Positions 23,500 through 35,170 are shown, counted from the first letter of the stretch. The stretch is 64,000 bases of DNA from Daucus carota subsp. sativus (GCF_001625215.2 NC_030387.2:26052517-26116516), one strand, 5' to 3'. Made by a program: numbers and translations. Notes: generated from the sequence alone by a model not told the origin.

Positions 23500-26400
23500 T
23501 TATGTAAACACTTTGAAATCCGGGTACTTCTGCACAAATGATTCTGCAACCTCCCATGTTGCCTCATGATCATTAAGCCCTTCCCACTGTACTAGATACT
23601 GAACCTGGGCTGCATTTCTAACCTTGACCATTCTCTTATCAATCACAGCTTTTGGTTGTATAGGTTGATTCTCCTCATTAAACCACACAGGCACATTTGC
23701 AGTACTTGGTACTGGACCCTCATAAGCTTTCAACTGAGAAACATGAAAGACATTGTGGATTTTGGCATTAGCAGGCAACTGTATTTTATAAGCAACTTTA
23801 CCAATAGCATCCAACACTTGGAAAGGCCCATAATATTTGAAAGCCAGCTTTTGATTCCCCCTCTTTTGCACAGAACTCTGCCTATATGGCTGCAACTTTA
23901 ACCAAGCCCAATCTCCAACAGCAAACTGCCTTTCAGATCTTTTCTTATCTGCCTGCTGTTTCATTCTGTTCTGAGCTTTAGTGAGCTGAAGCTTAAGAGT
24001 TGCTATCATCTCCTCCCTCCTTTGTAAGCTTCTATCCACAGCTGTTATCATACACTCTCCAGGCAGATAAGGTAAATGTAATGGTGATGGTTGATTATAA
24101 ACTATCTCATAAGGAGTTTTACCAATGGAATTGTGAAAATGTGTGTTAAACCACCATTCAGCCAAAGGTAACCACAGTGACCACTCCTTAGGACAATCCC
24201 CACACATACATCTGAGGTAAGATTCTAAGCACCTATTGACCACTTCTGTTTGACCATCTGTCTGTGGATGGTATGCTGATGACAGTAACAAGTTAGTTCC
24301 ATGAAGAGCAAATAGTGCTTTCCAGAATTGACTCAGAAATACTGAGTCTCTGTCACTTACAATGGTTCTGGGCCAACCATGTAGTTTAAAAACATGGTCA
24401 AGATAGCACTGTGCCACCTGGATAGCAGTAAATGGATGACTCAATGCCATGAAATGAGCACTTTTACTCAGCCTATCCACCACTACAAATATCACTTCCT
24501 TCCCTTGAGACTTTGGTAATCCTGTGATGAAGTCCATTGAAATATCCACCCAAACCTCTTGAGGAATTGGCAGTGGTTGCAAGTAACCAGGGTATGGACT
24601 AGCATCATATTTAGCTGCTTGACATACTTGACAGAGTCTCACTTTCTGTCTGATTTCCTTAGACATTCCTGGCCAATAGAAGAGTGTTTTGACTCTCTTT
24701 ATAGTGTGATCCCTACCAGAATGTCCTCCTTCAGGAGAGGCATGTTGCCACCAAATCAGTTTGTCTCTTAAAGCTGCATCTGAACCTACCACAATCTTGC
24801 CAGATTTTTTCAGAAGACCACTTTGTAAAGAAAATGTATCCACAAGTAGCCCCTGTTCCAATTTGCCCTTAATTTCCAACAGGTGTGGATCCTGATCATA
24901 ACTTTGTCTTAACAATTCCATTAAATCAGAATCTACCACTGAAATAGCCATCAATAGTATTTCTGACCCATGCACTCTAGACAAAGCATCAGCTGCCACA
25001 TTCTCACTCCCCCCTTTATATTGAATTTCATAATCAAACCCCATTAATTTGGATAGCCAAAAGACTTGAAATGGAGTTGAAATTCTTTGTTGTAACAGCC
25101 ATTTTAAGCTCTTCTGATCAGTTTTGATGATAAAATGACTCCCCATTAGATATTGTTCCCACTTTTGTACTGCATGAACCACAGCTAATAATTCCTTTTC
25201 ATACACAGAGAGTTTCTGCCACTTAGGTCCCAAAGATTTGCTTATAAAATCCAAAGGGTGTTGATCTTGCATCAGTACAGCACCAATGCCTGTTTTTGAT
25301 GCATCAGTTTCCACCACAAATTCTTTGTTGAAATTAGGCAAAGCAAGAACAGGTGCAGTACTCAAGGCAGTTTTCAAAGTCTGGAAAGCATTCTGAGCCT
25401 GTTCATTCCAAGCAAAACAGCCCTTCTTAAGCTGATCTGTTAATGCCTTACTGATAATTGCATAATTTTTTATAAATTTTCTGTAATACCCAGTGATACC
25501 CAGAAAACTCCTCAAATCTTTGACTGATGTAGGTACTGGCCAATTCACAATTGTGCTAATTTTCCTGGCATCAGTCTCCACCCCTTTGCCAGAAATAAAA
25601 TGTCCCAGATATTCTACTTTATCCATAACAAAGCAGCATTTGCTTTCCTTGGCAAACAAAGAGTGAGATCTCATAAGATCAAAGACCTCCTTCAAATGAC
25701 ACCAATGATCATCTAAAGATTTACTATAGATGAGAATATCATCAAAAAATACCAGCACACTCTTCCTCAACAAACATTTAAAAATAGCATTCATCCACCC
25801 TTGAAAAGATGCTGGAGCATTTGTGAGTCCAAAGGGCATAACCAGAAACTCATAATGCCCACTATGAGTTTGGAATGCTGTTTTAAACACATCTTCAGTA
25901 TGCATTCTCAACTGATGATATCCAGCTCTAAGATCTATCTTACTAAACACCTGAGAACCTGAAAGTTCATCAATTAACTCATCTACTACAGGTATAGGAA
26001 ACCTATCTTTTACTGTTTTCTTGTTCAACTCTCTGTAATCCACACACAACCTCCAGGTGCCATCTTTTTTCCCTACTAATACAACAGGAGAAGCAAATGG
26101 AGATGCACTCTGCTGAATGATACCCTTCTGCAGCATCTCTTCAATTATGTTTTCTATAATGTCTCTCTGTTTTAAGGGGTACCTGTAAGGTCTGATGCTC
26201 ACAGGATTGGATCCTTCCTCCAAGGGTATTCTGTGATCAAACAAACCTCTTTCTGGTGGTAACTGCTCAGGTTCTTTAAATATGTCTTTGTACTGTTCCT
26301 TGAGCTCCTGCAACTTACTGTGAGTTCCTGGAGTACCAGTTATGTGTGTTTCCTGAGATCCTTCCAATTGAGACAATTCACCCCTTGTGTCAACTTGCCT

Positions 26401-27933
26401 CAATTGTAGTAAGCATAATTGAGCACTATTCTGCAGTAGTTTAAGTGAAGGTTGGCCCTTAAGTACCTTCAGCTTTTGAGAAGCTACACCTTTCAATTTC
26501 ACCATCTTGCCATCAACTACAAACTCCATAACCAGTCTCTTAAAGTCCCAATTTATACTTCCTAGAGTACTGAGCCACTGTACTCCTAAGACCATGTCAC
26601 AACTTCCCAATTCAATTAACAAAGCTTCTGCAGTAAATGAATTTCCTCCTAACTTCCAGCAAAAATCTTTAACCATCTGGTGGCAAGGAATGTGATTCCC
26701 ATCTGCCACTGTTACAGCCTGCAATTCAATCTTTTCCTTCCTACATCCCAACTGGTGTGCAGTTTCAATGTCTAAAAAATTGTGAGTGCTGCCAGAGTCT
26801 ATTAAAATGTGAATAGGTTTACCCTGCACCCACCCTTGCACTCTCATGGTGTTAAATGTATGATTTCCCATCAATGCATTAACAGATATACAGGGCTCAC
26901 TATTACATTCCTCAGGTATTGTTTCTTCTAATTTCTCTTCCTGATTGACAGAAGTTTCATCACAAGGAATTTCCACAGTAAACAGTTGTGCCTCTTTGAA
27001 CTGGCATTTATGTCCTTTCTCATACTGCTTATCACAATAATAGCACAGTCCCTTTGCCATTTTCTCAGCCCTAACCTCAGCAGGAATGAACCTAAAAGGT
27101 TTTTGGTTTTCTTTAGTAAATCCCTGTGAAACTGGCTTAGTCTGAGGTGTAGGTAAAATAGGTTGTTTGGTAACTGTGGAAAAATTTGATTTAGAAACAG
27201 ATGGAGACACAGTATACTTGTTTGTTTTCTGAGTGTTATTCAAAGCTTCCTCCTGTAACCGTGCATACAGAATTGCTTCAGTTACTGAAACTGGCTTAAA
27301 GGCTCTCACAATAGGCTTAACAGCAGGTTTTAAGCCTCCAATAAAACTCTCCAGTACATAAGGTTCAGGAAGAGTATGATTACTCTGGAGTAGTAAAGAG
27401 CGTAAATTCTCAAAATCATCAATATAAACTTCTAGAGAAGAGTATTGTTGCAGTTTGTTAAATTGTTCAACTATATCATGACTAGCCTCATCTCTAAACC
27501 TTGCACTCAAATCAATCACAAATTCTCCCCAATCAACTTGTTTACGAACAGACAGGTAATTAGAAACCCATACCTCAGCCTTATCAAACATATACAAGCT
27601 TGCTAAATCTACTCTTTGTTCTTCTGGAATATTACACAGCGAAAAGTATTTAGCACACTTTTTAACCCAACTTTTAGCTCCATTTCCATCAAATCTCGGA
27701 AATTCAACTTTAGGAGTAAAACCTAGGGTTTTGATATTACCTCCCTGATTTGGAGAAGAGGATTCGCTCCTATTCATGTTCGGAGTAGCTCCAATATCTT
27801 TCAGATTCCTCATCATGTGCAAGATTTCTTCCAATTTTCCATCAAACCGAGATTCATTCGCAGAAATGCGATGATCAATTGCCACAAAGTGATTGTTAAT
27901 CGAACGAAACTGATCCTTAATCTGTTCATCCAT
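23500..27933 (-). CDS. gag-pol polyprotein of the Reina-like element
   Basis: A single uninterrupted frame of 1477 codons. Gag covers about residues 60-240. A zinc knuckle is at 297-310 (CYYCDKQYEKGHKC). The aspartic protease has LIDSGSTHNF at about 377-386. The reverse transcriptase spans about 590-800, with FFDD at 729-732. RNase H has D877, E912, D939 and D982. Integrase has an H-H-C-C cluster (H1071, H1076, C1101, C1104) and a D1134-D1194-E1230 catalytic triad with DD35E spacing. The C-terminus (about 1443-1474, VQYLVQWEGLNDHEATWE) is chromodomain-like, a segment thought to guide integration into certain chromatin. The order protease-RT-RNase H-integrase defines Ty3/gypsy. All key residues are present, so it could be functional. 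Confidence 0.95.
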   Translation of the reverse strand: MDEQIKDQFRSINNHFVAIDHRISANESRFDGKLEEILHMMRNLKDIGATPNMNRSESSSPNQGGNIKTLGFTPKVEFPRFDGNGAKSWVKKCAKYFSLCNIPEEQRVDLASLYMFDKAEVWVSNYLSVRKQVDWGEFVIDLSARFRDEASHDIVEQFNKLQQYSSLEVYIDDFENLRSLLLQSNHTLPEPYVLESFIGGLKPAVKPIVRAFKPVSVTEAILYARLQEEALNNTQKTNKYTVSPSVSKSNFSTVTKQPILPTPQTKPVSQGFTKENQKPFRFIPAEVRAEKMAKGLCYYCDKQYEKGHKCQFKEAQLFTVEIPCDETSVNQEEKLEETIPEECNSEPCISVNALMGNHTFNTMRVQGWVQGKPIHILIDSGSTHNFLDIETAHQLGCRKEKIELQAVTVADGNHIPCHQMVKDFCWKLGGNSFTAEALLIELGSCDMVLGVQWLSTLGSINWDFKRLVMEFVVDGKMVKLKGVASQKLKVLKGQPSLKLLQNSAQLCLLQLRQVDTRGELSQLEGSQETHITGTPGTHSKLQELKEQYKDIFKEPEQLPPERGLFDHRIPLEEGSNPVSIRPYRYPLKQRDIIENIIEEMLQKGIIQQSASPFASPVVLVGKKDGTWRLCVDYRELNKKTVKDRFPIPVVDELIDELSGSQVFSKIDLRAGYHQLRMHTEDVFKTAFQTHSGHYEFLVMPFGLTNAPASFQGWMNAIFKCLLRKSVLVFFDDILIYSKSLDDHWCHLKEVFDLMRSHSLFAKESKCCFVMDKVEYLGHFISGKGVETDARKISTIVNWPVPTSVKDLRSFLGITGYYRKFIKNYAIISKALTDQLKKGCFAWNEQAQNAFQTLKTALSTAPVLALPNFNKEFVVETDASKTGIGAVLMQDQHPLDFISKSLGPKWQKLSVYEKELLAVVHAVQKWEQYLMGSHFIIKTDQKSLKWLLQQRISTPFQVFWLSKLMGFDYEIQYKGGSENVAADALSRVHGSEILLMAISVVDSDLMELLRQSYDQDPHLLEIKGKLEQGLLVDTFSLQSGLLKKSGKIVVGSDAALRDKLIWWQHASPEGGHSGRDHTIKRVKTLFYWPGMSKEIRQKVRLCQVCQAAKYDASPYPGYLQPLPIPQEVWVDISMDFITGLPKSQGKEVIFVVVDRLSKSAHFMALSHPFTAIQVAQCYLDHVFKLHGWPRTIVSDRDSVFLSQFWKALFALHGTNLLLSSAYHPQTDGQTEVVNRCLESYLRCMCGDCPKEWSLWLPLAEWWFNTHFHNSIGKTPYEIVYNQPSPLHLPYLPGECMITAVDRSLQRREEMIATLKLQLTKAQNRMKQQADKKRSERQFAVGDWAWLKLQPYRQSSVQKRGNQKLAFKYYGPFQVLDAIGKVAYKIQLPANAKIHNVFHVSQLKAYEGPVPSTANVPVWFNEENQPIQPKAVIDKRMVKVRNAAQVQYLVQWEGLNDHEATWEVAESFVQKYPDFKVFT

Positions 27934-28004
27934 TCCCCCAGTCGACGAGCTTCGCGTTTGAGGCGCCAGTTTGATTAATGGAGGTTCGACCGCTCTGATA
28001 CCAT

Positions 28005-28272
28005 TGATGCAGTATGCTTATCAACTAGTAATTAACCCTAACAGAGAGAGATATGAACTAGAGAGAGAGATGGAGAAATACAGTTAGAGAGAGAGAGAGA
28101 ATTGAGAACAAAAGTGAATAATATTCTGCATAATGTTTTTACAACTCCTTTCACCAGTTTTATACTGGTTTACAGACCTATAGCTCTATAGGCCACCACT
28201 TCTCTAACAGCTTGTAACTACTTTTGGCGCCCAAAAGACTAAAATTCCTATTTTACCCTTACAGCTACATCA
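28005..28272 (-). repeat. 5' LTR of the Reina-like element
   Basis: 268 bases, in the element's orientation the upstream LTR, followed by one spacer base and the tRNA-Met-type primer site at 28003-27992. It would carry the element's promoter. A TATA motif inside it was not assigned. Confidence 0.95.
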
Positions 28273-29314
28273 ATATTTAGAAATTTTACTTTGTTGCCAA
28301 CTATTGATATTTGATTCTTAATGACATCTGTCTAATATCTGCAGGTTGAAGTTGTCAGCCAACTACGCCACCCACACATAGTTCTACTGCTTGGAGCCTG
28401 TCCAGAGATTGGTTGCCTTGTCTACGACTACGAGTATATGGAAAATGGATGCCTGGATGATCTCATATTTTCTAGGAACAGTAACCAATCTCTTTCATGG
28501 GTCATTCGGTTTAGATTGGTTTTTGAAGTAGCCTGTGGACTTTCATTCTTGCATAATTCAAAGCCAGAGCCAATTGTCCATCGAGACTTGAAGCCAGGAA
28601 ACATTTTGCTAGACAGAAATTTTGCAAGCAAGATTGGAGATGTAGGCTTGGCGAAGCTCGTTAATGATGTTGTACCTGACAATGTCACAGAATATGGAAA
28701 CTCCGTTGTTGTAGGTACACTCTGTTACATGGATCCAGAGTATCAGAGAACAGGCACAATTGGACCAAAATCTGATCTATATGGTTTTGGCATCATAATT
28801 CTTCAACTGCTGACTGCTCAGCATCCGAACAGACTTATACTAAGAGTTGAAAATGCTTTTGAAAGTGGTTCATTCTCAGACGTACTGGATAAATCAATTA
28901 CAAACTGGCCTTAGATGTAGAGACAGGCCAGATCTCGATACTGAAGTGCTTCCAGTATTGAAGAAGCTTGTTGATTTTGCCAAAAGATTACTGAAACTAT
29001 TAATGCACCTGGGCACTTGTATTGCCCAATTCTTCAGGTAGAGTTTGAACCAACCAAGTAATGTATATGATTGCTTTTTCTTATATTGCAATGCTTATAA
29101 TTCTGCAATGGTTTTGTAGGAAGTAATGAATGATCCGCAAATTGCTTCTGATGGTTACACATATGAGCATAAAGCAATACAGATATGGGTCGATAAACAC
29201 AACGTGTCACCAGTAACAAACCAGCGGTTGCAGCATAAGATGCTTACTCCAAACCACACTTTACATTCTGCTATACAAGCATGGAGGTCACATGTAATAT
29301 TCTCAACAACTTGA

Positions 29315-32300
29315 AGAGAAGATTTTTGTAACTCTTAAGAGTTCAGTCCGTGTGTACTCCGATCCTTCTCGTGAGCATGGCATTCTCTTCCTTGAATATA
29401 TTTTGCCGGATAATTTGCCTTCAACAGTTTTGTCGGAAAACTGTATTTTGCATGAAATGTAATTGCAGTTTTGCTGCAAAACAAATGGAGTCCGAAATGA
29501 GAGTGTAAATTTGACATTTTCAAAAAAATATCCCTAAGGCCATTGCGAAACGCCCACTGTGGCAGTAAGTTTCTAAAAACACACAAAGTTGAGTGGGAAA
29601 AAAAGTCTGTTTTACCACATTGGAAGAGGTGAGTCTGCTTTCAATTTCAGAGCCTAGCAAGAACCATTGAAATTCAATCCATCCACTTCTTTGAGAATGT
29701 CTTCCACAATAACGTGGACTTTTAATTGACAATCAAAATTAAACTTAAGCTACTAGCAACATGAGCAATGAGCATCACTTCACAACTGATAAATTATATT
29801 TAAGCTAAATGAAGATTTGTGAGGGGACGTATTACTTAATTTTGTAGATACATATCTTACCAAATAATAAAAACAGTTTATGGATACATGATTTACCCAA
29901 TAATTCTTTCTTAAAAGTTCTGATTTTAAATTAATTAAAATCGAATTTTATCCGCAATCTATAGATACATGACTTACCAAATAAATAAATAAAAATTAAG
30001 TGCTCTTTTATAATAAATTTTATTTAAAACAATCTAAATTTTAATATGATAAATAAGATTTTTGCATGGTACAATTTCATCGTGGAGGACTTCGGTCCAA
30101 AATAGAACCAAACTAAAATATCGAAAATTGAAATATGATTTTTTTCGAACTGAACCAGATCGAAATTATACTATGGATCGAATCCAATCGAAATAACCTA
30201 GTTCGGTTTGGACCGGATAGACCGAATTTCTTTTCATAAATAAAAATTGTATTAAAAATAATCAAAAATTATAAAATTTAAAATTTTATTAAAGTAATGT
30301 GATACAAAGAGATCTAAAAATATATATAATATAAAAATTATAATATTCATTATTTGGTCTTTTCGATCCAGGATGAAATATTTATAAATATATCGTATCA
30401 AACTGATTATTATATCTATTCGGTCCGCACCTAGTAGACCGCAATATTGAAAAGTTAAGAATGAATAGAACCGAATTAGTATGATACGGTTCGGTTTTGA
30501 TCAGTCATACCATTAAGCTTCGAAAGTATAAAATATTAGTTAACATTTTTTATCTATCATTTTCTTTTATTTTTTGAAAAATAAGGAATCAATTCAATAA
30601 TAAAAAATCATACGATATTTATAAATATAGTCCAAATTAAAAAATAATTTAACTTATCATCATTAAATCATTTTTTCTTAATAAATAATTTTTTGAAAAT
30701 TAATAGAAATATATGTACTTGATAACACCTAACTATTTTGAACAATTGGTCGTGGATGCGACCTTGTAACAATTTTGTTACTAGACTAAAATCATAATCC
30801 ATATCCATATAAATTGAAAAATTATTAAAAGAAAATTAATTTTAATTAAGAAAAATGAATTAGAAGAAAAAGATTAGAATTTTATACCACTAAAAATCGA
30901 TAATAATCTCTCAGAAAATACTAAGACAGGTACTCAGTATATTGAGAGTACTTAAAAATTAGTACTCCCTGTATTATTTTTTGCACTCATTACAATGTAT
31001 TTTGACTTGGTAGTTAAAAATATATTTTTTAATTTTCTTTTTATGAATTATATTATTTGTTATTTATTTTTATTTTATTTAAAAAAAATTAAAATAGAAA
31101 TATATGAGTCAAAACATATTTAAAAAAATCAAACATTATATAATAAAAAAACGTATTTCAAACCTTTAAAATCTCAAAGCAATAGTAGTATTTTGATCGT
31201 TTTACAGAGGTTAACCACCCACGCGCAACAGCAAAACAATCAACCTCTCAAAGCATGGAATTCTTTATGACTGGCCTATTAGTTGCATATATATTCATCT
31301 TGAGACACAAATCAAATTTCAATAAGTAAAGAATGTGCACTTTGTAATTTGTATCATAACAATCAACTTCAGGTAGGACTTTCAGGTATATATATTCAAC
31401 TTAATATGTATATATATCTATAGAGCTCGCTTTTTACACTAAACAACTTTAAAACTTTTACGTGGAAGCTCTAAAGATACACTTTTCATCATGTCACTAA
31501 CCATTTGAATGCGAAGGAATAGTTAATATTTTGAATAATTATAATCTATTTTGCATAATATTCAGTGTCGGTGGATAGCTGTCTAATTTCCATAGTTAGT
31601 ATAATCTAATTTAGATTTTGGAGATTCAATGTACATGAACATTCTTGATTTTTTATTTTTTGTTCACTTTTCTTTTTAATTTTTTTCAATTTTTTCATTT
31701 AAATTAGTTCATTTTTCAAAATTCGATATTCATTTATTCGATTTTTTTGTATACGACAGTCTGACTGATTTTATTAAATCTTATGTCCAATTTATCTTTT
31801 TTAAACATCTAAATCCTTCACTAATAAATAAGTCATGTTTATCTTGATTAGAATGTTCAATACGAAAATAATAACAATGAAAACAAAATTTTAATATTTA
31901 GACTATGTCAATTTTTACCGTTTCACAACATTTATTTACCGTTTTACAACATTTTTTTACCATTTCACAACATTATCAACAATAATAGTAGTGATTACTT
32001 GATAGAATTTTATTTCATTCTTTATAATTTCGATTTAGCTAGAATTAAATTTTTTCCTGTGTAGAAATTGATTTGCATTTTTGTGTAGTTCATGTAGTTG
32101 ATGTAGATGAGACTTGTGATGTAGTTGTTCTTAGAAAAAGGTTTTGGATCTAACTAATGCTACACTGACTAAAGTTTATAAGAATGGTGTTGTACATCTA
32201 CACCTCATGAGAGACGAAAACACATCTTGCAAACTTTAGATCCCAAAATTTTTAGAAATTGTATTCAGGGGATATCCTGACACAAGATAAGTAATTAATA

Positions 32301-32318
32301 AATAAACGTCCGCAGTTT
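29315..32318. other. AT-rich intergenic region without genes
   Basis: Very AT-rich DNA with many short homopolymer runs. Around 30064-30520 there are degenerate stretches such as cggtttggaccggatagacc and gatacggttcggttttg, which resemble the CGGTTCGG-rich interior of hAT-type MITEs, but no ends can be fixed. No coding sequence, RNA gene or intact element is seen. Confidence 0.4.
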
Positions 32319-32510
32319 CCAGATTGTGTACACTACATGGAACATATAAAATCCAACCACCATTATCATCTCTATCCTAGAACATTCAATACTAAATTAC
32401 AGGAAGTCACATTAATTAGTTCGGATGAAATAAAATGACAAAAGGCAATGAGCAAACAGTAGTTGCTTCCGCCACTATAACCACAGTAAGTCTCATTTAT
32501 CTATACAAAT
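32319..32510 (+). repeat. Duplicated flank, copy A
   Basis: About 190 bases starting ccagattgtgtacactacatg match 34329-34510 (ccagattgtgtgcactacatg) at roughly 80-85 percent by eye. A further shared stretch (cccaaaaa-taaggggg...ttttactttagaaattca) occurs at about 32547-32585 in copy A and 39274-39312 in copy B, beyond the CACTA insertion. Confidence 0.65.
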
Positions 32511-32918
32511 ACTAAGGGGGTATTTTTTACCTTCTTAATATTTTCTAACCCAAAAACTAAGGGGGTATTTTTTACTTTAGAAATTCATAGTGGTCGGCAT
32601 CACAAATAATGAGCTTTAGTAGCATATATGACGGAGAATATGATATTAATTCTATAAGAGTAGTGCTACATGCACAAAATTAGGTATAAAATTTTGCACA
32701 AAATGATGTGACAATTGAGGTGGGAAGTTTTAATTGGTACTATTAATGCATATACAGGGGGCCCATTTCAATCAAAAGTTGACACATACTCATTATATAA
32801 ACAATTCTGTGTTTCTAGCATTTTCCATTCTATAAACACACATTACATGCTAAAAACAAATTACCAAGGTGAAGGTGACCAGCAGTAAGTCAAATATTAC
32901 AAGGACCTCCTAGGTGCT

Positions 32919-34283
32919 TGTTGGATAAAAGAAATATATAAACTCTACTACTGCAGAATATATGAACTCATGTCTTTCTGTAAACTGAGAAAAGAAAGAT
33001 TTTCAATGACTTTAGAAAATGAGATTACAAGAAAAATATATAGCAGCTAGTCTGCAACGTGCATAAACAACTCACCTATAAAATAGCAACTACTCCTAGT
33101 TTTTCTCCACTTCTTCTGTTTATTCCTGAGACCCCAACTTATCCTCTCCAGAATGCATGACCTAGTCATACACGTACAAGCTGATCTAAAACAAATAAAA
33201 TAAACATTAAAATAAACAAGTTAGATTAATTTCCAACAATCTCCCCTTTAATCAAAACTTGTCTCATGTAATCCTTCCAGCCCGTATGGCTTATTCGACT
33301 GAGCCCATATGGCTAATAATCTGAGCCTATGGCTATTAAACTGAGCCCGTATGGCTATTCTTCATATAAGCCCGTATGACTTTTAAACATCTCTGCCCGT
33401 CTGGCACTTTTCATGTTTGCCCATCTGGCATGTTTACCTCCATTCGATTTCATCGAAAGTAGAGAACAAAACTTCTCCCACCTGTGAGTCTGTGACTCCT
33501 TCGACTTCGTCATCAAAACCACAAGATCCACCTTGCTAGAAAGAAATCCTATAGCAGCCCCTTAGTACACCAACAAGAATGCACACATTCCACACTCTCA
33601 CACGTCTGCATATATATGTATGTACGTACACAGGCTAGCGTTCCCACCTTCCAAACCTCCTTATGTTTCCCGACCTTCACACAGTGTTCCATCTTGTTCT
33701 GCATGGCCTTCTGCCACTCTATCTCGTTTTTCTGCCTTCAGCAGGCTTCTCCGGCATCGCCTTGTCTTTCTCTGCAGCCCCATACTACACATGCATCCCA
33801 TACTACACATGCAGCTTTGCCACAATCCTTACCTGAAACTACCTCCTTCCAGCCTTTTGTCTGAACTCGCCATCAGACACTCATTTATTCTGTTCCTCCA
33901 CCACCTGCGGCACCTTCACCACCACCTGGCGGCGGAACAACAAAACCTGGCTCTGATACCAAGTGTTGGATAAAAGAAATATATAAACTCTACTACGGCT
34001 GAATATATGAACTCATGTCTTTCTGTAAACTGAGAAAAGAAAGATTTTCAATGACTTTAGAAAATGAGATTACAAGAAAAATATATAGCAGCTAGTCTGC
34101 AACGTGCATAAACAACTCACCTATAAAATAACAAGTACTCCTAGTTTTTCTCCACTTCTTCTGTTTATTCCTGAGACCCCAACTTATCCTCTACTGAATG
34201 CATGACCTAGTCATACACGTACAAGCTGATCTAAAACAAATAAAATAAACATTAAAATAACCAAGTTAGATTAATTTCTAACA
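32919..34283 (-). mobile_element. Small non-autonomous LTR element (TRIM-like)
   Basis: Two 320-base direct repeats (32919-33238 and 33964-34283) with ends TGTTGGA...CAACA flank only 725 bases of internal sequence. Next to the right repeat, on the minus strand at 33961-33944, is TGGTATCAGAGCCAGGTT, an initiator tRNA-Met-type primer site. Next to the left repeat is a purine tract on the minus strand (aaaggggagat, 33249-33239). Orientation is therefore minus. Flanking 5-mers gtgct (32914-32918) and gtact (34284-34288) differ by one base. No gag or pol is encoded. The LTRs differ at about ten sites, so it is older than the Reina-like element. Confidence 0.85.
33275..33432. repeat. Short degenerate repeats inside the TRIM-like element
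   Basis: The motif agcccgtatggct and variants (gagcccatatggct, gagcctatggct, gcccgtctggc, gcccatctggc) occurs at least seven times in about 160 bases next to the 3' LTR. Its role is unknown. Confidence 0.7.
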
Positions 34284-34328
34284 GTACTCTCCAGACATAC
34301 TTTCTGTGCCAACCGCAGCACAGCAATA

Positions 34329-34510
34329 CCAGATTGTGTGCACTACATGAAACATATAAAATTCAACCACCATTATTATCTCTAGCCTAAAAATATTTAG
34401 TACTAAAGGAAGTCACATTATTGAGTTCGAATGAAATAGGATGACAAGACATAATGAGGAAACAGAAGTTGTTTCCATCATTATAACCAACATCACAGTT
34501 AGCAATACAA
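34329..34510 (+). repeat. Duplicated flank, copy B
   Basis: Partner of 32319-32510. Its continuation is displaced to beyond 39246 because the CACTA element has inserted between. Confidence 0.65.
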
Positions 34511-34732
34511 ATACATGTGATTTACTTTTCTTCAACCTATATTCTTGGACAATGGGTGATTAGATAATTAGATGGTTAAAAGAAATGGCCAATAGTGTGA
34601 TAATGAAGATAGGATGTGTTGACTTGGGGGGGGGGGTTAAGCATGTTCAGGCTAATTATACTAAATTCAGGACTGCAGTTTGAAATTTACTGTAACATAG
34701 AATGTGCATCACTACTAGAAAAAGTGGATTAG

Positions 34733-34861
34733 ACATCGCTGTTTAGACATCGGTTGTAAATCACCTCGATGTTAAACTGTATCGTTTACATCGGTTGCAC
34801 ACAAACTGATGTCTTTTATTAATATATGCATCGGTTATTCCTTTAACCGATGTCTAACACG
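34733..34861. repeat. Left subterminal repeats of the CACTA element
   Basis: Several copies of acatcg(g/c) and its inverse cgatgt lie within 130 bases of the left end (for example near 34733, 34747, 34789, 34829 and 34848), in both orientations. They fit binding sites for a TNPA-like protein. Confidence 0.7.
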
Positions 34862-35170
34862 TGTTTAAAATTTTTAAGCGCGCGGTCCTCCCATTGTTCC
34901 CCGCCTTAGCCAATTTTTTGTGAAATAACTCCCGCTTTTCTTAAACCCTCCATCTGTCTCCCCCCCCCTTTTTCGTCAATCCTAAACTAAAAACAAAAAC
35001 AATAACATAAATATAAAAAACAAATAAAAACACTCATTCTCCCCCTTTTCAGACACAAACACACAGGTAAACTCTCTCTCCCCGACAGCTTCTCCCCTTT
35101 TCAAACTTTCGTTTTCTTTCAATCAAATTTCTTCTTCACCTTTGTTTCTCTCGTTTTTTCGATTTAACCT

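Larger units (their letters stand above)
23196..28272 (-). mobile_element. Intact Ty3/gypsy chromovirus (Reina-like)
   Basis: A complete LTR retrotransposon of 5077 bases in minus orientation lies inside an intron of the PUB pseudogene. It has LTRs of 268 bases at each end, starting TGATG and ending CATCA. The flanking 5 bases are atatt on both sides (23191-23195 and 28273-28277). A primer-binding site TGGTATCAGAGC (minus, 28003-27992) lies one base inside the 5' LTR and matches the initiator-tRNA-Met type. A purine-rich tract (caagcaggagggta) adjoins the 3' LTR near 23464-23477. The small size, short LTRs, single gag-pol frame and C-terminal chromodomain-like segment fit the Reina clade of chromoviruses (inference). 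I saw no difference between the LTRs by eye. Confidence 0.95.
20998..29314 (+). pseudogene. USP-kinase-U-box protein gene (PUB35/52-like), broken
   Basis: Exons with good splice sites encode, in order: part of a universal-stress-protein domain (about 20998-21106, 21187-21304, 21653-21774), a linker (21861-22114), a coiled coil (22214-22315 and start of 22519-22947), a protein kinase (22720-22947 and 28345-28900) and a U-box (28990-29038 plus 29120-29314). Kinase residues are present: [26 protein letters not shown] and, typical for this family, DVGLA. The U-box has YCPIL and then VMNDPQIASDGYTYE. Family members are cytosolic receptor-like kinases with E3 ubiquitin ligase activity. Damage: a TGA at 22687-22689 inside the coiled coil; loss of sequence with a frameshift near 28912; a further frameshift near 28995-29010; and no recognisable first USP exon. 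The intron at 22948-28344 holds a gypsy element. It is probably a pseudogene. Confidence 0.85.

Noticed and set aside
33616..33973. Two overlapping plus-strand frames (82 and 117 codons) with His/Pro-rich text
   Set aside because: They lie in the non-coding interior of the TRIM-like element and run into its primer site on the wrong strand.
34626..34636. Run of ten or more G
   Set aside because: A simple homopolymer. I see no further G-tracts close enough to support a G-quadruplex claim.
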